The translations under genes were made by a program, and so were the position numbers. From contig WLCR01000068.1 in NCBI GenBank assembly GCA_009705235.1, forward strand, positions 1-5,976: DNA of 5,976 nucleotides, written 5' to 3'. Positions 1 through 5,976 of this stretch are shown in pieces. The notes beneath the pieces are model-generated. The model did not search any database and was not told the origin of the DNA. It worked only from the letters and a program-made list of their open reading frames with translations. The stretch comes from Actinomycetota bacterium (GTDB lineage: Bacteria; Actinomycetota; Actinomycetes; Nanopelagicales; Nanopelagicaceae). Within the stretch, counting starts at the first letter, position 1; each line of letters opens with the position of its first letter.

Positions 1-844
1 TCTTACCAGCCTTTGGAGGCGAAACGATAAGACCACGTTGACCCTTACCAATTGGTGCGATCAAGTCGATAACACGTGTTGTAAGAACATTTGGCTCTGT
101 CTCAAGGCGCAAACGCTCCTGAGGATAAAGTGGAGTTAGCTTTCCGAACTCAACACGGTTGCGTGCTTCTTCGGGAGTCATACCGTTAACTGTTTCAAGA
201 GTAATAAGTGCGTTGAACTTCTGCTTAGTTTCACCTTCACGCGGTTGGCGAACTTGGCCTGTTACAACGTCTCCCTTGCGCAGACCGTTCTTACGAACCT
301 GCTGCAATGAGACATACACATCGTTTGGTCCAGGCAAGTATCCAGCGGTGCGAATAAATGCGTAGCTTTCAAGAATATCGAGCAAGCCGCCTACTGGAAC
401 TAGAACATCATCTTCACCAATAACTGGTTCACGCTCTTCACGTGGCGCACGGTCACGGTTGCGATCGCGGTTTCGGTCACGTCCACGACCACGGTCATTG
501 CGGTCATAACGATCGTTGCGACCACCGCGGTCATTGTTGCCCCGGTCATTGTTGTTCTGGGGCGCTGAATCCTCATCACCATCATCATCAGAATCCTGAT
601 TGTTGTTGGAAGGTTTTGAATCCTTCTTGCGGTTGTTGCGTGCTTCGCGGCGTGCTTCGCGTTCAGCTTTTGCAGCTTCGCGGTTCTTTGCCTGCAAATC
701 AGCGATCGCTTCTACAAGTGCGTCTTTTTTCATCTTAGCTGCGCCATCGACACCCAGTTGAGTTGCAACTGTCTTTAACTTCGGAAGGGTCATGGCAGCA
801 AGCTCTGGACTTTGTGAGCGAACTGGTTCAATTTCTGTTGTCAT
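1..844 (-). CDS. rho: Transcription termination factor Rho, N-terminal part (3' end beyond window)
   Basis: Rho is the hexameric RNA-dependent ATPase/helicase that binds C-rich nascent RNA and terminates transcription. The first 281 codons are present; the gene runs off the left edge without a stop. Visible parts: a Rho_N helical domain at about residues 18-52 (MTLPKLKTVATQLGV...), a charged low-complexity linker at about 53-140, the OB-fold/cold-shock-like RNA-binding domain at about 145-220 (GGLLDILESYAFIRT, GYLPGPNDVYVS, VRKNGLRKGD), and the start of the ATPase core with IGKGQRGLIVSPPKAGK at 265-281, where the Walker A lysine falls at the window edge. By comparison with E. coli Rho, roughly 240 more residues are expected outside. 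The ATG at 844 has only a weak purine-rich site (GAAAAG, 6 nt upstream). Met18 is a possible alternative start but lacks a better site. The gene is separated from thrB by 159 nt, so it likely has its own promoter. The linker insert is typical of actinobacterial Rho. Confidence 0.97.
   Translation of the reverse strand, partial: MTTEIEPVRSQSPELAAMTLPKLKTVATQLGVDGAAKMKKDALVEAIADLQAKNREAAKAEREARREARNNRKKDSKPSNNNQDSDDDGDEDSAPQNNNDRGNNDRGGRNDRYDRNDRGRGRDRNRDRNRDRAPREEREPVIGEDDVLVPVGGLLDILESYAFIRTAGYLPGPNDVYVSLQQVRKNGLRKGDVVTGQVRQPREGETKQKFNALITLETVNGMTPEEARNRVEFGKLTPLYPQERLRLETEPNVLTTRVIDLIAPIGKGQRGLIVSPPKAGK
425..691 (-). repeat. Low-complexity Arg/Asp/Asn-rich linker encoded within rho
   Basis: This stretch encodes about residues 52-140 of Rho, between the Rho_N helices and the RNA-binding domain. 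It begins with an Ala/Glu/Arg-rich probable helix (about 52-72), passes through an acidic Asn/Asp segment (about 79-93, with DSDDDGDED) and then a degenerate repeat of NDRG, NDR and RDRN units (about 97-132, bases 449-556). The DNA shows imperfect repeats of GAC-CGN and AAC-CGN codons. It should be intrinsically disordered and strongly positively charged in its second half. E. coli Rho has no comparable insert, whereas actinobacterial Rho proteins commonly do. In Micrococcus luteus and mycobacterial Rho the Arg-rich insert is linked to broadened RNA binding; that this copy acts the same way is inference. Confidence 0.85.
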
Positions 845-862
845 GAATATCTTTTCACTATC

Positions 863-890
863 GGTTCTAGGGCTTAAATCCTAAAGAACC
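863..890 (-). promoter_or_regulatory. Putative hairpin in the rho 5' leader
   Basis: On the minus strand GGTTC and TAGG pair with CCTA and GAACC, giving a 5-bp plus 4-bp stem with a two-nucleotide bulge and an 8-nt loop. It ends 18 nt before the rho ATG and would lie near the 5' end of the mRNA if the TATAAA at 905-910 is the -10 element. No U-tract follows it in the rho direction, so it does not look like a terminator of the upstream genes. It could stabilise the transcript or take part in rho autoregulation; both are inference. Confidence 0.4.
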
Positions 891-904
891 TGGGATTTTT
901 GTTT

Positions 905-931
905 TTTATACTTTTTTTGGGACATTGTCTG
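905..931 (-). promoter_or_regulatory. Candidate rho promoter
   Basis: On the minus strand a TATAAA hexamer (910-905) resembles a -10 element. Upstream, CAGACA (931-926) matches the -35 consensus TTGACA at four of six positions, but the spacer is only 15 nt, shorter than the usual 16-18. Position fits a transcript starting around 898 with a leader of about 50 nt. The surrounding A-rich tract makes chance TATAAA-like matches likely, so this is a weak call. Confidence 0.35.
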
Positions 932-1003
932 ATGTGTTACTGGCCGCTAGATGTGCCGTTCAGATGTGAGAAGGCTAGCAGGAGAGTGCGCGAATTCGCA
1001 AAA

Positions 1004-1933
1004 TTAAGCGGTGATGACGCTTACGCCTGTGCGTGAAATGCCCAGAGAAATCATGTGGAACTTATCCCCGGCCGCACGCTCTAATTCAGCAGCCTCTGAA
1101 TCTCCCCCTGTATGTAGAACCAGCACTGTTGGACCAGCACCTGAAATAAAGGCGGCCACACCAGCTTTACGAAGCTTTGTCATGAGCGCAAAACTATTAG
1201 GCATCGCATCCTTGCGATATGCCTGATGCAAGTAATCTTCGGTCGCACCCAACAATAGATCTGGACGATGTTGCAAAGCTTGAACTAATACTGCAACGTT
1301 GCTTGAATTCTTGACTGCGTCAGAATGTGGGATTGATTCAGGCAACATTCTACGAGCCTTTGATGTTGATAGTTCAGTTGCTGGAACAAATGCAAGAACA
1401 CCGATACGTGGATCAACTTCAAAGTTTAAGGATTGTGCAACAACATGACCGCGTTGGGATTCTTGCCAGGCCAAGTTTGCACTCCCATAAATAGCCGCTG
1501 AAACATTATCAGGATGGCCTTCCATTTCATTTGCAATGTTCAACATATCTTCAAGAGACATACGTTCATTGCCACCAAGAACAAGTGCTCGTGAAAGTGC
1601 TAATCCGCCGACGATCGCTGCAGCAGATGATCCCAGACCACGACCATGTGGAATCATGTTTAATTGGCGTAATGAAATGCCACGTGGGCGACCACCTAAG
1701 AAATCAAAACCTTTATGCATTGCTTTGATGACTAGATTCTTATCTGTTGTTGGCACATTCTCGGCACCTTCACCAGTTACATCAATATCAACACCTGGCT
1801 CATCCATTACCTGTGCCATGTATCGATCATGCATACTCAGCGCTAATCCAAGGCAGTCAAAGCCGGGGCCTAAATTTGCACTTGATGCGGGTATTTGAAC
1901 CTGAACAGGTTGTGCCTTAAATGTTGGCTTCAT
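1004..1933 (-). CDS. thrB: Homoserine kinase
   Basis: ThrB is the cytoplasmic GHMP-family kinase that phosphorylates homoserine with ATP to O-phosphohomoserine, the substrate of ThrC. The 309-residue length is normal. All three GHMP motifs are visible: PASSANLGPGFDCLGLAL at 15-32, the ATP phosphate-binding loop IPHGRGLGSSAAAIVGG at 94-110, and the C-terminal glycine-rich ISGAGPTVLVL at 263-273. EGHPDNVSAAIYG at 138-150 is the conserved substrate/active-site segment. The ATG lies 2 nt after the thrC stop (TAAGAATG), which implies translational coupling; the only Shine-Dalgarno-like sequence is a weak AGGG 11 nt upstream, inside the thrC end. It is the last gene of the threonine cluster, ending with TAA before the 159-nt gap to rho. 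Nothing in the sequence suggests damage. Confidence 0.97.
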   Translation of the reverse strand: MKPTFKAQPVQVQIPASSANLGPGFDCLGLALSMHDRYMAQVMDEPGVDIDVTGEGAENVPTTDKNLVIKAMHKGFDFLGGRPRGISLRQLNMIPHGRGLGSSAAAIVGGLALSRALVLGGNERMSLEDMLNIANEMEGHPDNVSAAIYGSANLAWQESQRGHVVAQSLNFEVDPRIGVLAFVPATELSTSKARRMLPESIPHSDAVKNSSNVAVLVQALQHRPDLLLGATEDYLHQAYRKDAMPNSFALMTKLRKAGVAAFISGAGPTVLVLHTGGDSEAAELERAAGDKFHMISLGISRTGVSVITA

Positions 1934-1935
1934 TC

Positions 1936-3021
1936 TTATGCCAGCCCTAATGCTTTAGCGGCAATCTTCGCGTTCACCGGAACAACTACAGGTTTTTTAG
2001 CGGCATCTAGCGCATATGGAATATCTTTCAAACCATGTCCAGTAACTGTGATGACAATTGTCTTTCCTTGTGGCAATTTTCCAGCTTTCTTATGCTTGAT
2101 CAACCCTGCTAGTCCTGCAGCAGATGACGGCTCAACAAAGATGCCTTCTTTAGCTGCAATTAAGCGGTATGCGCTCAGGATTTCGCGATCAGTCACAGAG
2201 TCAATGACCCCACCTGATGTATCGCGGGCATCAATTGCCTGCTGCCATGAAGCAGGATTTCCAATACGGATTGCAGTAGCAATGGTTTCTGGATTTTTAA
2301 CAATCTTTCCCTTAACAATCGGAGCAGCACCTGCTGCTTGAAATCCGTACATCATTGGTAGTTTTGTGGAAAGACCATCCTTGTTGTACTCCTTGTAGCC
2401 CTTCCAATATGCAGTGATGTTTCCTGCATTACCAACCGGCAGAGCGTGAATATCTGGAGCATCACCAAGCATGTCTACAACTTCAAAGCTTGCAGTCTTT
2501 TGTCCTTCAATACGGTACGGATTAACTGAGTTAACAAGTGCGACAGGGTAATTTTCTGAAAGTTCTTTTGCCAGCGTTAAACAATCATCAAAGTTGCCAT
2601 TGACTTGTAAAATTGTTGAGTCATGAATTACTGCTTGGGCTAACTTACCCATTGCGATCTTGCCCTTAGGAATCAAAACCGCTGGACGCATTCCTGCCTT
2701 AACGGCGTATGCAGCAGCGGAGGCGGATGTGTTTCCTGTTGATGCGCAAATAACAGCCTTTGCACCATCTTCTGCTGCCTTTGAGATCGCCATTGTCATT
2801 CCACGATCTTTAAAAGAACCCGTTGGGTTTAGACCTTCGTACTTGATCCAGACATTGTTACCCAAAAGTTCTGAAAGATTGCATGCATAAATAAGCGGTG
2901 TGCCACCTTCGCGCAAGGAAATGATTGGAGTTTTTGCACTTACCGGAAGCCGGTGGCGGTACTCCTCAATAACTCCGCGCCACTGGTGCGCGCCGCTAAC
3001 TTTTTTAGTGAAAAGACCCAT
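1936..3021 (-). CDS. thrC: Threonine synthase (PLP-dependent)
   Basis: ThrC converts O-phosphohomoserine to threonine and phosphate, the last step of the pathway, using pyridoxal phosphate in a fold-type II (tryptophan synthase beta-like) enzyme. The 361-residue length fits the short actinobacterial/Bacillus-type family rather than the longer E. coli type. The PLP lysine is K71 in [12 protein letters not shown] (64-74). The substrate/cofactor loop is [13 protein letters not shown] (94-106), the phosphate-binding glycine-rich loop is PVGNAGNIT (195-203), and the C-terminal TGHGLKD (327-333) contacts the PLP ring. The start codon overlaps the hom stop by one base (TAATG) and is preceded by a good GAGGGAG site, which fixes the start. 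Complete, with a TAA stop 2 nt before thrB. Confidence 0.97.
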   Translation of the reverse strand: MGLFTKKVSGAHQWRGVIEEYRHRLPVSAKTPIISLREGGTPLIYACNLSELLGNNVWIKYEGLNPTGSFKDRGMTMAISKAAEDGAKAVICASTGNTSASAAAYAVKAGMRPAVLIPKGKIAMGKLAQAVIHDSTILQVNGNFDDCLTLAKELSENYPVALVNSVNPYRIEGQKTASFEVVDMLGDAPDIHALPVGNAGNITAYWKGYKEYNKDGLSTKLPMMYGFQAAGAAPIVKGKIVKNPETIATAIRIGNPASWQQAIDARDTSGGVIDSVTDREILSAYRLIAAKEGIFVEPSSAAGLAGLIKHKKAGKLPQGKTIVITVTGHGLKDIPYALDAAKKPVVVPVNAKIAAKALGLA

Positions 3022-4316
3022 TAGGCAGGTGCTCCCTCAACGCGAATGACGCTTTCAACTTTGCTGACAATATCCATTGCCTTCAATTTTTCAACGCATG
3101 CATCTAATGCATCCTCTGATGCGGCGTGAGTAACAACGATTAATTCGGCATCTGCGCCAAGACCTGATTGACGAACTGTTTGAATAGACACGTTTTCACT
3201 AGCAAAAGTTTGTGCGATTGAGGCTAGAACGCCTGATTTATCAGCAACATGAAGGCGCACAAAGAATTGAGATTTCACCGCACCAATAGGAGCAATATCT
3301 AAGTCGGCGTAATCTGATTCACCATAACCAACAGTTGAATATGCAGCATGTCGGGCAACGGCTACTAAGTCACCAAGTATTGCTGATGCAGTTGGCGCAC
3401 CGCCCGCTCCGCGTCCATAGAACATGAGCTGACCGGCAGCTTCAGATTCAACATAGACCGCATTAAAAGCGTTACGGACAGATGCCAGCGGATGCGCCAA
3501 AGGCAATATCACCGGATGAACGCGAACTGAAATTTCATCTTTAACTGTTAACTCAGCTATTGCTAGCAATTTGATCACGCTGTTCATTGATTTGGCAGCA
3601 AGTACATCCTCAGATGAAATGTGTGTGATTCCTTCGCAATACACCTCATCGATTACAACGGTGCTGTGAAAAGCAAGACTTGCAAGAAGTGCCGCCTTTG
3701 CTGCTGCATCATGTCCTTCGATGTCGGCACTTGGATCTGCTTCGGCATAACCAAGTGTTTGCGCTTCCTTTAGAACATCATCAAAGGCACGGCCTTCTTC
3801 ATGCATCTTTGTAAGAATATAGTTTGTTGTTCCATTAACAATTCCCATTACGCGAGTGATCTGATCCCCTGCAAGTGATTCGCGCATTGATCGAATAATT
3901 GGGATCGCACCAGCTACAGCAGCTTCGTAATATAAATCTACTTTGGCTGCGTCAGCTGCGTTGAAAAGTTCGTGGCCATGTGTTGCAAGCAATGCTTTGT
4001 TTGCGGTGATGACTGATTTGCCATTTTTGATAGCTTCAAGGATCAAAGATTTAGCAGGTTCGATTCCGCCCATCACTTCAATAATGATGTTAATGCTTGG
4101 ATCTGAAACTATTGACTGAAGGTCGGTTGTAATCAAAGAGGAATCAACACCATCGCGCGCACCTGCTGTGCGAACGCCAACTTTGCTTAACTTCAGCAGC
4201 GCACCCGAGCGCTCTGAGAGCTCTTGTTCATCATCTTGAAGCAGGCGGGCAACCTGGCTGCCGACAACACCGCAGCCGAGCATTCCAATTGTGATTGTTT
4301 TGACGCCCGAATTCAT
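3021..4316 (-). CDS. hom: Homoserine dehydrogenase with C-terminal ACT domain
   Basis: Hom reduces aspartate-4-semialdehyde to homoserine with NAD(P)H, the first step that commits aspartate-family carbon to threonine and methionine rather than lysine. The 431 residues comprise an N-terminal Rossmann domain with [13 protein letters not shown] at 11-23 and VITANKALL at 102-110, a catalytic/dimerisation region with [11 protein letters not shown] (158-168) and [20 protein letters not shown] (193-212), and an ACT domain at about 350-425 ([19 protein letters not shown]...). D203 and K207 match the catalytic Asp/Lys pair known from yeast homoserine dehydrogenase. It is the monofunctional type, with no aspartokinase fusion. 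The ACT domain is the usual site of threonine feedback inhibition in Gram-positive Hom enzymes; sensitivity here is inferred. It lies 33 nt after lysA with a weak GAAAGAA ribosome site, and ends in the TAATG overlap with thrC. Confidence 0.97.
   Translation of the reverse strand: MNSGVKTITIGMLGCGVVGSQVARLLQDDEQELSERSGALLKLSKVGVRTAGARDGVDSSLITTDLQSIVSDPSINIIIEVMGGIEPAKSLILEAIKNGKSVITANKALLATHGHELFNAADAAKVDLYYEAAVAGAIPIIRSMRESLAGDQITRVMGIVNGTTNYILTKMHEEGRAFDDVLKEAQTLGYAEADPSADIEGHDAAAKAALLASLAFHSTVVIDEVYCEGITHISSEDVLAAKSMNSVIKLLAIAELTVKDEISVRVHPVILPLAHPLASVRNAFNAVYVESEAAGQLMFYGRGAGGAPTASAILGDLVAVARHAAYSTVGYGESDYADLDIAPIGAVKSQFFVRLHVADKSGVLASIAQTFASENVSIQTVRQSGLGADAELIVVTHAASEDALDACVEKLKAMDIVSKVESVIRVEGAPA
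3032..3038 (-). promoter_or_regulatory. Ribosome binding site of thrC inside the end of hom
   Basis: On the minus strand GAGGGAG lies 10 nt before the thrC ATG, within the last codons of hom. Together with the TAATG stop-start overlap it supports the ATG at 3021 and suggests coupled translation of hom and thrC. Confidence 0.65.
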
Positions 4317-4349
4317 GACGCTATTCTTTCATAGATGCGTAGATCGGCG
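4317..4349. other. lysA-hom spacer
   Basis: The 33-nt gap between lysA and hom is the largest inside the operon. It carries a weak purine stretch (GAAAGAA) about 7 nt before the hom ATG. It has no room for a Thr/Ile-rich leader peptide or attenuator and shows no convincing promoter, so hom is probably transcribed from upstream of the window, although a promoter inside lysA cannot be excluded. Confidence 0.6.
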
Positions 4350-5657
4350 TTAAATGTCGAGCCCGAGCAGATCAGCTTCAGTCTCACGGCGCACAATTAC
4401 ACGAGCTTTCCCATCTTTTACTGCAACAACTGGAGGTCGTGGCACATGGTTGTAGTTGCTGGCCATGCTGCGTCCATATGCGCCAGTTGCAGGCACTGCA
4501 AGTAAATCCCCGGGCACGATGTCATCAGGCAAATCAATTTCGCGAATAACAATGTCGCCAGTTTCGCAATGCTTTCCGACTAAACGGCTGGACACATGTG
4601 GAGCAGTACTGGTGCGGTTTGCAAGAATCGTTATGTACTCAGCACCATATAGGGATGGACGAATATTGTCGCTCATTCCGCCATCGATAGAAATATAACG
4701 ACGATGTGAACCATTTTCTAAAGTCACATCTTTAACAGTTCCAACTTCATACAAGGTGAACATTGTCGGTCCAACTATCGCTCGACCTGGCTCGATTGAA
4801 ACACGAGGAATTTGTAGATTGTGTTTTGCACAATTTTTTGTAACAGCCGTAGCAAGGGCATTCATGGCATCACTTGGATTTACCGTTACATCTCCTGGTA
4901 GGTATGCAATTCCATATCCACCACCAAGATCTAGCTCGGGTAATTCGCTATTGAATTCATCTCGATATTGGGCAAGCACAGCAATTAAGCGTTCTGACAA
5001 AATTTCAAAGGATTTGTAGCCAAAGATCTGCGAACCGATATGTGCATGAATTCCACGAAGTTCAAGGTTTGGATGGCTTCGAACCGCGGTAATTGCCGCC
5101 CACGCGGCGCCACTTGCAATAGAGAAGCCAAACTTCACATCTTCATGTGCTGTCGCAATGGATTCATGTGTATGGGCTTGGATGCCAGGTGTTATGCGCA
5201 GCAATACTCGCTGAACTTTTCCAAATTTTTTTGCAGCAGTTGCCACTCGTTCAATCTCATACAGTGAATCAATAACAATGGATTCGACCCCAATCGATAC
5301 AGCCTTTTCGATTTCAGCGATGGATTTGTTATTTCCATGTACTTCGATCTTTGCTGGATCAATTGCGCCGGCTAACGCAACGGCCATTTCACCACCAGTA
5401 CTTACATCGATCCCAATCCCAATGTCCTTGATCCAGCGAGCAAGTTCGGTGCAAATAAATGCTTTTGATGCGTAATAAACAGTGCCCGCATTTGTTCCAA
5501 ATGAATCTTTGAGTGCTTTATCCCATGCGAGTGCGCGCTCACGAAAGTCTGCTTCATCAATAAAAAATGTAGGGGTTCCAAAATCTTTAGCAAGTATCTT
5601 CGCAGTAATTCCTGAAATAGAAAGTTCGGCACCGGTTGTGACAGATGAAGACCACAT
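4350..5657 (-). CDS. lysA: Diaminopimelate decarboxylase
   Basis: LysA decarboxylates meso-2,6-diaminopimelate to L-lysine, the last step of lysine synthesis, using PLP in an alanine racemase-like (fold-type III) TIM barrel. The 435 residues are a usual length. K65 in YYASKAF (61-67) forms the Schiff base with PLP. RGIHAHIGSQ (201-210) carries the conserved His stacking on the PLP ring, DLGGGYGI (243-250) and EPGRAIVG (289-296) bind the cofactor phosphate, and CETGD (364-368) holds the catalytic Cys that comes from the partner subunit of the dimer. GAYGRSMASNYN (392-403) is the C-terminal signature. The ATG follows the argS stop by 3 nt and has a good GAGAGGA site, and the N-terminus aligns with family expectations (FGTPTFFIDEADFRERA at 26-42). 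The argS-lysA pairing is typical of Actinobacteria. Confidence 0.97.
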   Translation of the reverse strand: MWSSSVTTGAELSISGITAKILAKDFGTPTFFIDEADFRERALAWDKALKDSFGTNAGTVYYASKAFICTELARWIKDIGIGIDVSTGGEMAVALAGAIDPAKIEVHGNNKSIAEIEKAVSIGVESIVIDSLYEIERVATAAKKFGKVQRVLLRITPGIQAHTHESIATAHEDVKFGFSIASGAAWAAITAVRSHPNLELRGIHAHIGSQIFGYKSFEILSERLIAVLAQYRDEFNSELPELDLGGGYGIAYLPGDVTVNPSDAMNALATAVTKNCAKHNLQIPRVSIEPGRAIVGPTMFTLYEVGTVKDVTLENGSHRRYISIDGGMSDNIRPSLYGAEYITILANRTSTAPHVSSRLVGKHCETGDIVIREIDLPDDIVPGDLLAVPATGAYGRSMASNYNHVPRPPVVAVKDGKARVIVRRETEADLLGLDI

Positions 5658-5660
5658 GAG

Positions 5661-5976
5661 CTACATCCTCTCCGGTGCACCAACGCCTAGAAGATCTAGA
5701 CCGTTGAAAACAACTTGCTTAGTAGCAGTACATAGTAATAAACGCGCGGTGTGTAGCGCAGACAATTTTTCTTCTCCCATAGGAAGAACACGGCAATCGT
5801 TATAGAAGCCGTGATAAGTGCCAGCAAGTTCTTCGAGATACCGGGCGATACGATGCGGTTCGCGGAATTCAGCTGCACTTGCGACGACTCGTGGGAATTC
5901 TGCTAATGCACCGAGCAATTCATTTTCACGATCATGCACCAACTGGGATGGATCAAAATCAGCCAGCGCTAATGAA
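5661..5976 (-). CDS. argS: Arginyl-tRNA synthetase, C-terminal part (5' end beyond window)
   Basis: ArgS is the class I aminoacyl-tRNA synthetase that attaches arginine to tRNA-Arg. Only the last 104 codons are present, with the frame open to the right edge. They correspond to the end of the all-helical DALR anticodon-binding domain: [20 protein letters not shown], then [47 protein letters not shown] and the terminal [10 protein letters not shown]. The HIGH and class I catalytic motifs lie outside the window. It ends in TAG, 3 nt before lysA, so the two are probably co-transcribed and coupled. An in-frame TTG at 5942 is internal, because the family alignment continues upstream of it; it should not be taken as a start. 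Identification rests on the strongly conserved C-terminus and on the synteny. Confidence 0.95.
   Translation of the reverse strand, partial: SLALADFDPSQLVHDRENELLGALAEFPRVVASAAEFREPHRIARYLEELAGTYHGFYNDCRVLPMGEEKLSALHTARLLLCTATKQVVFNGLDLLGVGAPERM
5666..5672 (-). promoter_or_regulatory. Ribosome binding site of lysA inside the end of argS
   Basis: On the minus strand GAGAGGA lies 8 nt before the lysA ATG and is part of the last argS codons (PERM-stop). It is the strongest Shine-Dalgarno match in the window and supports the ATG at 5657 as the lysA start. Confidence 0.65.

Larger units (their letters stand above)
845..1003. other. thrB-rho intergenic region
   Basis: This is the only sizeable non-coding stretch in the window. 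Read on the minus strand, it starts after the thrB TAA with TTTT and a perfect 10-bp palindrome (GCGAATTCGC, 990-999). It continues as a C-rich, G-poor segment (919-1003, about 29 C against 15 G), then an A-rich tract (about 896-918), then a hairpin-forming sequence (863-890) and the rho start. I see no open reading frame or tRNA here, and no standard intrinsic terminator for the minus-strand thr transcript, because no U-tract follows a stable hairpin in that direction. It most likely combines the end of the thr operon transcript with the rho promoter and 5' leader. Confidence 0.7.

Noticed and set aside
449..556. Short regularly spaced repeats considered as a CRISPR or DNA repeat array
   Set aside because: Units are codon-length, degenerate and in frame with Rho; there are no unique spacers between identical repeats.
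400..588. Minus-strand Met/Thr/Val-rich small frame
   Set aside because: It is a shifted frame of the rho low-complexity region, produced by the repeated codons.
442..738. Plus-strand frame encoding a His/Cys/Gly-rich peptide that looks metal-binding
   Set aside because: It is antisense to the Arg/Asp/Asn repeat codons of rho; the His/Gly richness is the complement of those codons. No ribosome site or family similarity supports it.
990..999. Perfect palindrome GCGAATTCGC just after the thrB stop, considered as terminator or operator
   Set aside because: As RNA it gives at most a 3-bp stem with a 4-nt loop and has no U-tract after it. A single 10-bp palindrome is weak evidence for an operator.
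1895..2341. Plus-strand 148-codon frame across the thrC-thrB junction
   Set aside because: It is antisense to the conserved thrC coding sequence, with no ribosome site and no family-like motifs.
5402..5683. Minus-strand 93-codon frame overlapping the start of lysA
   Set aside because: It is a shadow frame of lysA with no recognisable motif; lysA has intact PLP motifs in its own frame.
5661..5942. A complete small gene starting at the TTG at 5942
   Set aside because: The frame stays open to the window edge and matches the ArgS C-terminus continuously upstream of the TTG, so it is the end of argS.

Overview
The window is a compact run of housekeeping genes, all on the minus strand. In transcription order they are the 3' end of argS, then lysA, hom, thrC, thrB, and the 5' part of rho. 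Every gene could be assigned from clear family motifs. I found no mobile element, CRISPR array, tRNA/rRNA gene or foreign-looking insert.

Organism: the order argS-lysA-hom-thrC-thrB-rho is the classical actinobacterial arrangement (known from Mycobacterium, Corynebacterium and Streptomyces relatives). The proteins also read as actinobacterial, for example the ArgS C-terminus ending in [10 protein letters not shown] and the Rho with a long Arg/Asp/Asn-rich insert. The base composition, however, is only moderate (roughly mid-40s % GC by eye), with many A/T-ending codons. That combination suggests a low-GC, streamlined actinobacterium such as the freshwater acI/Nanopelagicales lineage. This is an inference from synteny and composition, not a proven placement.

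Layout on the minus strand, high to low coordinates: argS 3' part (5976-5661); 3-nt gap; lysA (5657-4350); 33-nt gap; hom (4316-3021); 1-nt TAATG overlap; thrC (3021-1936); 2-nt gap; thrB (1933-1004); 159-nt intergenic region; rho 5' part (844-1, running off the window). The spacing implies one transcription unit through thrB. The only real intergenic region, 845-1003, probably holds the end of that transcript and the rho promoter and leader.

Function: LysA makes lysine from meso-diaminopimelate, while Hom, ThrC and ThrB take the other branch of the aspartate pathway to threonine. Hom makes homoserine, ThrB phosphorylates it, and ThrC converts O-phosphohomoserine to threonine. Hom carries a C-terminal ACT domain, the usual site of threonine feedback inhibition. 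ArgS charges tRNA-Arg and Rho is the transcription termination helicase. The most interesting sequence outside the enzymes is the low-complexity insert in Rho and the structured, C-rich region just upstream of rho.
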